NCBI GenBank assembly: GCA_027484125.1 | Contig: JAIXUI010000148.1 | Coordinates: 34,754-98,753 of the forward strand | Reading direction: 5' to 3' | Origin: Bacteroidota bacterium | GTDB lineage: Bacteria > Bacteroidota > Bacteroidia > UBA7662 > JAIXUI01 | DNA length: 64,000 nt | In this document: positions 1-7,188 of the stretch, piece after piece | Layout: each line of letters begins with the position of its first letter | Numbering within the stretch: the stretch's first letter is position 1 | Notes under the pieces: generated by a model | Told to the model about the DNA's origin: nothing | Seen by the model: only the letters and a program-made list of their open reading frames with translations | Databases searched by the model: none | Program-made: the position numbers and the translations under genes

Positions 1-467
1 TCCGGGAGATTCTGCGAAATCCAGCTTCTACCACCCAGGCAGTCCAGAAGCTTCTCGATGAAAACAGCCAACTCCAGAAACAATGGCAGGCTTCGGAAGA
101 CCGTTGGTGCCAAATGTTGGTTCAGGAGCTTAAGAAAGAAGTTCGTAACCATGGTCAACTAAATTCCATTGCTGCGGTAGTGGAAGTTCAACAAGCTGAC
201 TCTCTGAAGAAAATTGCCTTTGATTTAAGAAAAGACCTCGACAATGTGGTGATTCTACTTGGTGCTGTCATTGGTGGAAAACCTCAGCTCGCGCTTGCGT
301 GTTCTGATGAACTGGCAGCAAGCATCAATTGTGGGCAAAAAATCAGTGAAATCGCTAAGGCTATACAAGGCGGCGGGGGAGGGCAACCTTTCTTCGCAAC
401 CGCAGGTGGAAACAATGCCGGCGGACTTGCTTCTGTCATTGAATCATTTAACCCAAGTAATTTCTGA
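1..467 (+). CDS. alaS: Alanine--tRNA ligase, C-terminal part (5' end outside window)
   Basis: Reading frame 3 is open from the first base and gives a leucine/glutamine-rich helix followed by the C-Ala domain. The domain ends in the glycine run GGGGGQPFFATAGG, which is diagnostic of the AlaRS C-terminus. The full enzyme charges tRNA-Ala in the cytosol, and this C-terminal domain bridges the catalytic and editing domains on the tRNA. Only about 155 residues are visible, so the catalytic and editing domains cannot be checked. The stop overlaps the gatB start as TGATG, so two translation-related genes are coupled. Confidence 0.95.
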   Translation, partial: REILRNPASTTQAVQKLLDENSQLQKQWQASEDRWCQMLVQELKKEVRNHGQLNSIAAVVEVQQADSLKKIAFDLRKDLDNVVILLGAVIGGKPQLALACSDELAASINCGQKISEIAKAIQGGGGGQPFFATAGGNNAGGLASVIESFNPSNF

Positions 468-1918
468 TGTCGGCATACGACTTATATGAACCAGTTATTG
501 GTTTAGAGGTACATATTCAGCTAAATACTCAAAGCAAAGCTTTTAGCTCTGATTCCGCTTCCTATGGAGCAGATCCTAATACTCAAGTTAGTCCAATCAC
601 CTTGGGTCATCCTGGAACTTTGCCGCGTTTCAACGAGCAAACTTTGGAGTATGCGGTTCTTTTGGGATTAGCTACTAAGAGTCAAATTCGTGAATGGAAT
701 GAGTTTGCCAGAAAGAATTACTTCTACGCTGACCTTCCTAAAGGATATCAAATTACCCAGCATACCACCCCAATCTGTACAGGTGGGCAGATTCATTTTC
801 GTCTAGAAGATGGCTCCGAGAGGGTGGTTAACCTCACCAGAATCCACATGGAAGAGGATGCAGGAAAAAGCATGCACGACCAAGACATCTACGATTCACT
901 GGTAGATTTAAATCGTTGCGGTGTTCCATTGTTAGAGATTGTCTCTGAACCTGATATTCGTTCAGCTCAGGAAGCATATCTCTATCTTACAGAAATCAGA
1001 AAACTGGTTCGTTATCTCGGCATTTGTGATGGAAATATGGAAGAAGGAAGTTTGCGTTGCGACGCCAACATTTCGGTTCGGAAGAAAGGCGAAGCCAAAT
1101 TCGGAACCAAGGTGGAAGTGAAAAACATGAACTCCTTCAACAATGTACGCCGTGCCATTGAACATGAGATCATCCGCCAGATTGATTTATTGGAAAGTGG
1201 TCAAAGTTTTACTTCGGAAACACGCAGTTTCAATGCAGAGAACGGAACCACTTTCGCTTTGAGAAGTAAAGAAGAAGCAAACGATTATCGCTATTTTCCT
1301 GAACCGGATCTACAGCCCGTTGTAGTTAACGAGGCCTATATCAGTCAGATAGCTACCATGATGCCTCCTCTGCCACACGAACTGTACGCACGCTACACCA
1401 AAGAGTGGGGTTTGTCTGACTTTGATGCAAGAAACCTAACCGATGATAAGTCTATTGCTCTGTATTTCAATGAGTTAAGTCAGTTAGTGAGCACAGCTAA
1501 ATCCGCTGCCAACTGGATGATGGGCCCTGTAAAATCATGGCTCAATCAAGAAGCGAAAAGTTTGAATGAGTTCCCAATGAGTCCGTCGAAATTGGCGGAG
1601 CTGATTGCTTTAGTTGAATCCGGAAAAGTGAGCCATAGTGTGGCCGCCCAACGCCTTTTTCCGGAGCTCATTCTTCAGCCGAAAGCCAACCCACAATCGC
1701 TTGCTGAATCACTCAACCTTATCATGGACTCCGACGAAGAAGGACTTAAGGCGATGGTCGATGAAATTCTTGCTGCCTGGCCAGAAAAGGTTGCTGAGTT
1801 TAAAGCTGGTAAGAAAGGGGTACTCGGCTTGTTCATGGGAGAATTAATGAAAAAATCAAAGGGTAAAGCTGACCCCAAAACAGCTACTCAACTTTTTAAC
1901 AACGCACTTAATGCTTAG
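467..1918 (+). CDS. gatB: Aspartyl/glutamyl-tRNA(Asn/Gln) amidotransferase subunit B
   Basis: 483 residues, normal for GatB. The N-terminus reads EPVIGLEVHIQL, followed by GHPGTLP and the highly conserved ARKNYFYADLPKGYQI, typical of the GatB cradle domain. The C-terminal part is the YqeY-like tail domain that contacts tRNA. With GatA and GatC (not in this window) it transamidates Glu-tRNA(Gln) and/or Asp-tRNA(Asn) in the cytosol. ATG at 467 overlaps the alaS stop by one base, and the next gene starts 8 bases before the gatB stop, so all three are probably co-transcribed. Confidence 0.97.
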   Translation: MSAYDLYEPVIGLEVHIQLNTQSKAFSSDSASYGADPNTQVSPITLGHPGTLPRFNEQTLEYAVLLGLATKSQIREWNEFARKNYFYADLPKGYQITQHTTPICTGGQIHFRLEDGSERVVNLTRIHMEEDAGKSMHDQDIYDSLVDLNRCGVPLLEIVSEPDIRSAQEAYLYLTEIRKLVRYLGICDGNMEEGSLRCDANISVRKKGEAKFGTKVEVKNMNSFNNVRRAIEHEIIRQIDLLESGQSFTSETRSFNAENGTTFALRSKEEANDYRYFPEPDLQPVVVNEAYISQIATMMPPLPHELYARYTKEWGLSDFDARNLTDDKSIALYFNELSQLVSTAKSAANWMMGPVKSWLNQEAKSLNEFPMSPSKLAELIALVESGKVSHSVAAQRLFPELILQPKANPQSLAESLNLIMDSDEEGLKAMVDEILAAWPEKVAEFKAGKKGVLGLFMGELMKKSKGKADPKTATQLFNNALNA

Positions 1919-3056
1919 AAAACTTCAATTATTCCTGCTCGCGGGAGTATCGCTCATCCTTGCTTCTTGCAGTGGTGTACAGGAAAATGGATATATTATC
2001 GACGTTGACTTTCCCGCAGCAGCCGATAGAACCGTTTACTTAATCGATTTCAATGATAGCGGGATTGTAGTGCTTGATTCCACCATGCTCTCCGGCGGAA
2101 ATGCCCAGTTTAAAGGTAAACTCGCAGAAGACGTGGTTTACTACGTGGGGTTAAGCAGAAACAACCTTGCACCGGTTGTTCTGAAAGCGGGCTATGAGGT
2201 TGCGCTAACCTTTAAAGATACCGCCAATGTGAATAAAGGCTATGAGGTGAAAGGCTCAGAGGAAACCAGAATGCTTCAAACCTTTTTTGACAGCTTTTCT
2301 AAAGTTCAGGACGGCGTAAGAGAACTTCAATTGAAAGTGCAAAACGCCGAACAACAGCAGCTTCCAAATTTAGATTCAATCCGTACGCAAGCACGTGATG
2401 AATATTATAAGCTATATGACAACCAGAATAAAACCATCAAAACACTCATCGAAAAAGCCGATACTGGAGTTGTTGCGTTGAACCTGGCCATCTTCGCGCT
2501 TAACATGCTTGATCCGACACAGGATGCAGCTTATCTCTCAAACCTACACGCAAAATATAAGAAAGCATCGCCCGGTTCCAGGTATTTCAAATCCTTTGAT
2601 ACCATGTTCAGGGCCATGTTTCCAGAGGAGAAAGTGAAACAGAATATGGAAGCTCCGGATATCCAACTTCCAGATCCTTCAGGTAAAATAGTGGCACTAT
2701 CTTCCTTGAAAGGAAAAGTGGTGTTAATCGATTTTTGGGCTTCCTGGTGCAAGCCATGCCGACAAGAAAGTCCGAACATGGTAAAATTGTATAACCGTTT
2801 CAAAGACAAAGGCTTTGAAATCTATGGAGTTTCACTCGATAAGGATAAAAAAGCTTGGACTGAGGCGATTCAGAAAGATGGACTTAACTGGATTCATGTT
2901 TCTGATTTAAAGTTTTGGCAATCAGATGCTGCGGCACTTTACAGCGTTACTTCTATTCCTGCAACCTACCTTTTAAATGCGCAAGGAAAGGTATTAGCCA
3001 CCAATTTGAGGGGGCAAGAACTTGAAAAAGCAGTAGAATTGGCGCTTGGAAAGTAA
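1911..3056 (+). CDS. TlpA-like thiol-disulfide oxidoreductase lipoprotein (DUF4369 + thioredoxin fold)
   Basis: 381 residues. The signal sequence ends in lipobox LASC with Cys20, so it is a lipoprotein of the periplasmic or outer-membrane face. Residues about 25-130 resemble the DUF4369 beta domain common in Bacteroidota. A helical linker follows, then an AhpC/TSA-type thioredoxin fold from about 245 with the redox motif WASWCKPC (Cys280, Cys283) and the cis-Pro region SIPATYLL. It probably reduces or exchanges disulfides in exported proteins. The substrate is unknown. It overlaps gatB by 8 bases, so it is likely expressed from the same transcript. Confidence 0.93.
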   Translation: MLRKLQLFLLAGVSLILASCSGVQENGYIIDVDFPAAADRTVYLIDFNDSGIVVLDSTMLSGGNAQFKGKLAEDVVYYVGLSRNNLAPVVLKAGYEVALTFKDTANVNKGYEVKGSEETRMLQTFFDSFSKVQDGVRELQLKVQNAEQQQLPNLDSIRTQARDEYYKLYDNQNKTIKTLIEKADTGVVALNLAIFALNMLDPTQDAAYLSNLHAKYKKASPGSRYFKSFDTMFRAMFPEEKVKQNMEAPDIQLPDPSGKIVALSSLKGKVVLIDFWASWCKPCRQESPNMVKLYNRFKDKGFEIYGVSLDKDKKAWTEAIQKDGLNWIHVSDLKFWQSDAAALYSVTSIPATYLLNAQGKVLATNLRGQELEKAVELALGK

Positions 3057-3108
3057 TCCAGACTTAATTTTAGGGTAAAATTGGCTTAATTCGCTTAAGG
3101 ATATCTTT

Positions 3109-3825
3109 ATGGACAACATCTTACCCCTGCCAATGAGTCCCTCACAGTACAAGATACTGGCCGTTGACGACGAAGAGGATATCCTCGAAATTCTGGAATA
3201 CAACCTCAGAAAAGAAGGCTTCGAAGTTTATACTGCCGCTAATGGAGAAGAAGCCATTAAAATCGCGAAGGAAGTCATTCCAGATTTAATCATCCTCGAT
3301 ATCATGATGCCTAAACTAGACGGTATCGAGACCTGTCGCCAAATCCGCCAAATCAACAAACTCAAGTCAAGCGTGGTGGTGTTTCTCACCGCCCGCTCTG
3401 AAGAGTTTTTAGAAATAGCCGGATTTAATGCTGGTGCTGATGATTACATCGCGAAGCCTATCAAGCCTAGGGCTTTACTCAGTCGTATTTATGCCATTCT
3501 AAGAAGAATAGAATCTAAAGACGACGACCGAGAGCCAAGAATTGAAATCGATGATTTGGTGATTGACCGTGAAACTTTTTCTGTCACCAAGAGTGGTGAA
3601 GTAGTGGTTCTCGCTAAAAAAGAATTTGAACTGCTTTATTTGCTGGCCTCAAAGCCCGGGAAAGTGTTCACCCGTGACATGATTCTTGAACAGATTTGGG
3701 GAACAGACGTTGTGGTCATCAACAGAACCATAGATGTGCATATCCGCAAGTTGAGAGAAAAACTCGGAGAAGATTATATCTCAACTGTTAAAGGCGTAGG
3801 TTATAAGTTCGAAAAAGCGAATTGA
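3109..3825 (+). CDS. OmpR/PhoB-family response regulator
   Basis: 238 residues. The receiver domain has the acidic pocket DDEED near the N-terminus, phosphoacceptor Asp64 in LIILDIMMP, and the Lys of DYIAKPI. The C-terminal winged-helix DNA-binding domain ends VKGVGYKFE. It is co-transcribed with the histidine kinase, whose TTG start overlaps its stop (TTGA). The pair resembles the conserved Bacteroidota PhoB/PhoR-like system, but the signal cannot be read from sequence. ATG at 3133 (MSPSQYK) is an alternative start. ATG 3109 has a weak purine stretch AAGGA upstream. The gap 3057-3108 holds a 7-bp inverted repeat around GGG at 3066-3082. Confidence 0.94.
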   Translation: MDNILPLPMSPSQYKILAVDDEEDILEILEYNLRKEGFEVYTAANGEEAIKIAKEVIPDLIILDIMMPKLDGIETCRQIRQINKLKSSVVVFLTARSEEFLEIAGFNAGADDYIAKPIKPRALLSRIYAILRRIESKDDDREPRIEIDDLVIDRETFSVTKSGEVVVLAKKEFELLYLLASKPGKVFTRDMILEQIWGTDVVVINRTIDVHIRKLREKLGEDYISTVKGVGYKFEKAN

Positions 3826-4859
3826 AAAACCCCACACCCTTTGGTCTCGCCTTATTGGCTGCCGCTCTCATTACCTTAGTTTCTTTAGCGTTTGGCATTG
3901 CCTTCAATCAGGGATGGAAATTCCTCCTGTTTGAAGGCATTGTACTTTTCTTTCTGTCCTTCACCATATTTTATCAAATCATTGATTTCTTCATCTATCG
4001 AAAAATTAAACTCATTTACAAAACCATTTCTACCGCGAAATCAGATAAGCTTAATTCAAGAGTGAATGATGTAGCCCAAAATGAGTCGCTCCTAGAGGTA
4101 GAACAAGATGTAGAAAAATGGGTTAATGAACGTTCACGAGAACTCGCGCAGTTGTATGAATTAGAGAAGTACCGAAAAGAGTTTTTTGGAAATGTTTCTC
4201 ATGAATTAAAAACGCCCATATTCAATATTCAAGGGTACATCCACACGTTACTGGATGGCGCTATGGAAGACCCCGAACAAGCTAGAAAGTTTCTTAATAA
4301 AGCAGCGAAGAGCGCCGATCGTATGGAAATGTTGGTGATGGATCTGCTTACCATTTCAGAGTTGGAGTCAGGAGAAGTAACCCTCGAAATGGAAAATTTT
4401 GATGTTTATGAGCTGACCAAGGATGTTTATGAGTCCCTGGAACTCAAAGCAAGGGAAAAAAATATCTCTATAGGTTTTAAGCAAGGTTGCACGCCTCCTT
4501 TTGTGGTTTATGCCGATCGAAAACAAATAAGAGCTGTGCTTGTCAATCTAATTGTGAATGCCATAAAATATGGAAAAGAAGGCGGGCAAGTCCTTATTGG
4601 CTATTACGACATGGCTGAAAACTATTTGATTGAAGTCTCTGATAATGGAGAAGGAGTAGAAGAGGAACATCTCCCCAGGTTGTTTGAGCGATTCTACAGA
4701 GTTGATAAAGCCCGCTCTCGAAACGTTGGGGGGACCGGTTTAGGATTAGCCATAGTGAAGCATATTCTGGAAGCCCACAATCAAAACATCAACGTCCGCT
4801 CAACACTCGGATTGGGCTCTACTTTTGGCTTTACGCTAACAAAAGCCAAAGGAAAATAA
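3822..4859 (+). CDS. Sensor histidine kinase (PhoR-like)
   Basis: 345 residues. Two closely spaced membrane helices lie at about 7-28 and 33-55. A short linker follows, then HisKA with His127 in FFGNVSHELKTPIFN. The HATPase_c domain has the N box NLIVNAIKYG, G1 DNGEGVEE and G2 GTGLGLAIVKH. There is almost no periplasmic loop, so sensing is probably membrane-internal or via a partner. The start is TTG at 3822 overlapping the regulator stop as TTGA. Any later start would remove the first membrane helix, which supports this choice. It pairs with the response regulator just upstream. Confidence 0.94.
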   Translation: MKNPTPFGLALLAAALITLVSLAFGIAFNQGWKFLLFEGIVLFFLSFTIFYQIIDFFIYRKIKLIYKTISTAKSDKLNSRVNDVAQNESLLEVEQDVEKWVNERSRELAQLYELEKYRKEFFGNVSHELKTPIFNIQGYIHTLLDGAMEDPEQARKFLNKAAKSADRMEMLVMDLLTISELESGEVTLEMENFDVYELTKDVYESLELKAREKNISIGFKQGCTPPFVVYADRKQIRAVLVNLIVNAIKYGKEGGQVLIGYYDMAENYLIEVSDNGEGVEEEHLPRLFERFYRVDKARSRNVGGTGLGLAIVKHILEAHNQNINVRSTLGLGSTFGFTLTKAKGK

Positions 4860-4875
4860 GAACTTGATTGGCTAG

Positions 4876-4892
4876 TCGCATTTATAATGCGA
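4876..4892 (+). promoter_or_regulatory. 17-nt inverted repeat at the promoter of the RluA-family gene
   Basis: TCGCATT-TAT-AATGCGA has perfect 7-bp arms around a 3-nt spacer. It abuts and slightly overlaps the -7-like box GAAATTTG at 4891-4898. The position is right for a dimeric repressor site. That it binds a protein is inference. Confidence 0.4.
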
Positions 4893-4903
4893 AATTTGCC
4901 ATA

Positions 4904-5629
4904 GTGCTAAAATTTTCTCCCTTTAAAGACTGGATATTGTATGAGGACGACCACTTTATGGTTGTGAACAAACCTCCTATGATGAGCTCGTTAGACGAGC
5001 GTGGCGATATGCAAGCCACTAATGTGTTAGCTGAAGCGCGTAAATATTGTCCTCAAGCTATGTTATGTCATCGTCTGGATAAGGAAACTTCCGGTGCCTT
5101 GATGATTGCTAAAGACGAGGCAACTTACCGGTATGTTTCCATGCAATTAGAGCACCGCAGGGTAATAAAAACTTACCATGCGGTGATAGAAGGGGCGCAT
5201 CGTTTTGATAATCTTGAAGTGGATTTGCCTATTGGTAAAGGAAGGGGAGGAGCCATGCGGGTAGATTTTCGTGAAGGGAAAGATGCGCTAACCTTTTTCA
5301 CCAGCATCGACTATTTCAGACATTACACCTTGGTGGCTTGTGTTCCTATAACAGGCCGTACTCACCAGATTCGGGTACATTTGGCCTCTCAACAGGCGGT
5401 AATTGCCGGAGATACGCTTTACCAAGGTCACCAACCTTTGCTGTCAAGAATCAAAAGACATTACCACTTCTCTAAATTTGAGGAGGAAAAGCCAATGATC
5501 AATCGTTTTGCTTTGCATGCAAAAAAGCTCAAGTTGATGATTGCGGACGATAAGATGGTCGAAATTGAGGCCCCTTACCCCAAGGATTTAGAGGTCTTTG
5601 TTAAGCAATTAGACAAATACGATCGATAA
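4904..5629 (+). CDS. RluA-family pseudouridine synthase
   Basis: 241 residues from GTG 4904. The catalytic motif is HRLDKETSG with Asp59, followed by GRTHQIRVHLA, the RluA/RluC/RluD signature. There is no S4 domain, so it is an RluA-type enzyme acting on rRNA or tRNA; its exact uridine cannot be told. A longer frame exists from TTG 4868, but the stretch 4868-4903 contains a perfect inverted repeat and a -7-like box (GAAATTTG, 4891-4898) placed 6 nt before the GTG. I therefore read that stretch as promoter. It follows the histidine kinase gene on the same strand. Confidence 0.92.
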   Translation: MLKFSPFKDWILYEDDHFMVVNKPPMMSSLDERGDMQATNVLAEARKYCPQAMLCHRLDKETSGALMIAKDEATYRYVSMQLEHRRVIKTYHAVIEGAHRFDNLEVDLPIGKGRGGAMRVDFREGKDALTFFTSIDYFRHYTLVACVPITGRTHQIRVHLASQQAVIAGDTLYQGHQPLLSRIKRHYHFSKFEEEKPMINRFALHAKKLKLMIADDKMVEIEAPYPKDLEVFVKQLDKYDR

Positions 5630-5646
5630 AATCAGATTTTTTTTAA

Positions 5647-6153
5647 ATGATTGCGCCTCCAACACCTCCCAATGAGCAATACCGCCTAAAGGCACTGGAG
5701 TCCTATCGGATTTTGGATACACTTCCGGAGCAAGACTTCGATGATATCACCCGAATTGCCGCTTATGTCTGCGATACTCCCATATCCTTGGTTTCCCTGT
5801 TGGATCCAAACAGACAATGGTTTAAATCTCACTTTGGGCTTCAAGTACAAGAGACCCCTCGACAAGTTTCTTTCTGTGGTCATGCTATTTTGGAGCCACT
5901 GAAGCCCTTTATTGTAGAAAATGCTAAGTTAGATGCTCGATTTTATGACAACCCGCTCATTACCGGAGATCCCTACATTGTCTTTTATGCCGGCATTCCT
6001 CTTATTACGAAAGATGGGCACGCCCTTGGAACGCTCAATGTAATCGATACGAAATCCAGGAGTTTGAGCTCAGAACAATTAGAAGTCTTAATGGCGCTCT
6101 CCCGCCAAGTGATGAATTTGTTCGAGCTAAGAATGCTCATCCATAGGCAATAA
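5647..6153 (+). CDS. Stand-alone GAF domain protein
   Basis: 168 residues, almost all one GAF domain. It opens with RLKALESYRILDTLPEQDFDDI, cited here only as the landmarks RLKALESYRILDT and FDDI, followed by LDPNRQWFKS, SFCGHAI and FYAGIPL, the usual landmarks of GAF modules N-terminal to kinases and cyclases. Here no output domain follows before the stop, so it is either a free sensor subunit or a partner of another protein. The start ATG follows a T8 run at 5637-5644. It converges on the sbtA-like gene with only 10 bases between stops. Confidence 0.88.
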   Translation: MIAPPTPPNEQYRLKALESYRILDTLPEQDFDDITRIAAYVCDTPISLVSLLDPNRQWFKSHFGLQVQETPRQVSFCGHAILEPLKPFIVENAKLDARFYDNPLITGDPYIVFYAGIPLITKDGHALGTLNVIDTKSRSLSSEQLEVLMALSRQVMNLFELRMLIHRQ

Positions 6154-6163
6154 TGAGTGGTAA

Positions 6164-7126
6164 TTACATCTGCTGGATGGCCCACCAATATATCGGAAGT
6201 CCTAAGCTGATGTTGAATGGGAAAGTGATTCCCAAAGCCATGGGAATATACAAACCCGGATCTGCTTCAGGTGCAGCCAATCGCATGGCTGCCGGAACGG
6301 CAATGTATGAGGCACTAGCAGCTAGTATGCAGAACATGAACCTGTCCGGTAATGCTTGAGTTACTAATCCGCTGAGGTAAGCTGTAATTAAACCGTTGAA
6401 TATCGGAATGCCAATCGCCATCAATGCGGCGAATGCCCCATATTGCTTAAAAGCCGAAAGTCTTTTAACAGTTACCATCCCCATTTCCAGTAAGAATATG
6501 GCAAGAAAGCCTTTGAAGATGTCAGTGGTAAATGGTTTAATTCCTTCAGCTTCTTTGGTATTGGCAATGAGTCCAATGATCAAACTTCCTAACACCATCA
6601 ATACGCTGCTGTTGGTTAAAGCATGGTGTAGTTGATGATTAATAGAAGTTCCTTTTTCACTGCTATCTGAGTATTTTCTTAACAGCAACATCCCAACTAT
6701 GATTGCTGGAGCTTCCATAAAGGCCATCACTGCCACCATATGTCCACCAGGGTGTTGGCTAAAGTGCTCCAAAAAAGAAGTAGCTGCAACAAAAGTTACC
6801 GCACTTACGCTACCATAGGAGGCCGCAACGGCCGCAGCATTACTGACCCCCAGCTTTCTTTTTCCAAGAAAAAAAGTGTACACCGGAACAACAGAAGAAA
6901 GCAACAACCCAAATCCTAAGCATGCTAAAGTGGTACTGTTGATGCCTTCATGCGCTAGTTCCTGACCTCCTTTGAACCCTATAGAAAACAACAGGTATAA
7001 ACTAATGAATCTAGAAGTAGAGGCCGGAATCTCTAAATCACTTTTGACCAAACTTGCTACCATCCCCAATACAAAAAATAAAAGGGTAGGCATGGTGAGG
7101 GTGCTAATAAGAAGGCCGGTGTCCAT
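6164..7126 (-). CDS. SbtA-type sodium-dependent bicarbonate permease
   Basis: 320 residues, highly hydrophobic, with about ten predicted membrane segments in two similar halves. Motifs such as LLFSIGFKGGQEL in the first half and EAPAIIVGMLL match the SbtA/DUF897 family. Family members import bicarbonate with sodium; in heterotrophs the substrate is less certain. The start is ATG 7126: a -7 box TACATTTG (7132-7139) ends 6 nt before it, and the alternative GTG at 7132 overlaps that box. The first codons form one arm of a long inverted repeat with the upstream spacer (7110-7167). It lies downstream of the M16 protease on the same strand. Confidence 0.9.
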   Translation of the reverse strand: MDTGLLISTLTMPTLLFFVLGMVASLVKSDLEIPASTSRFISLYLLFSIGFKGGQELAHEGINSTTLACLGFGLLLSSVVPVYTFFLGKRKLGVSNAAAVAASYGSVSAVTFVAATSFLEHFSQHPGGHMVAVMAFMEAPAIIVGMLLLRKYSDSSEKGTSINHQLHHALTNSSVLMVLGSLIIGLIANTKEAEGIKPFTTDIFKGFLAIFLLEMGMVTVKRLSAFKQYGAFAALMAIGIPIFNGLITAYLSGLVTQALPDRFMFCILAASASYIAVPAAMRLAAPEADPGLYIPMALGITFPFNISLGLPIYWWAIQQM

Positions 7127-7167
7127 ATTCACAAATGTATGAGGTGAATATGGACGCCGGCCTTTCT
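7110..7167 (-). repeat. Long inverted repeat spanning the sbtA start codon, with promoter box in the loop
   Basis: Arm 7110-7132 (first codons of the permease gene) is the reverse complement of arm 7144-7167, with one mismatch (T7120 opposite G7156) and one extra base in the second arm. The 11-nt loop 7133-7143 contains nearly all of the -7 box TACATTTG. On a read-through transcript from the M16 gene the start codon ATG would be buried in a stem of about 22 pairs. A transcript starting from the loop would lack the first arm. The function is inferred from geometry. Confidence 0.75.
7132..7139 (-). promoter_or_regulatory. -7 promoter element of the SbtA-type permease gene
   Basis: TACATTTG matches the Bacteroidota TAnnTTTG element, 6 nt before ATG 7126. 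It sits in the hairpin loop between the M16 and permease genes. Confidence 0.55.
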
Positions 7168-7188
7168 AATTAAAATCTCAGGGAAGGA

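Noticed and set aside
369..385. G-rich tract resembling a quadruplex
   Set aside because: It encodes the conserved glycine run of AlaRS and needs no other explanation.
4868..4903. TTG extension of the RluA-family gene
   Set aside because: The stretch contains a perfect inverted repeat and a -7-like box, so the GTG at 4904 is preferred.
5628..5644. AT-only hairpin with T-run between the RluA-type and GAF genes
   Set aside because: The stem has no G or C pair, so it is too weak to call a terminator.
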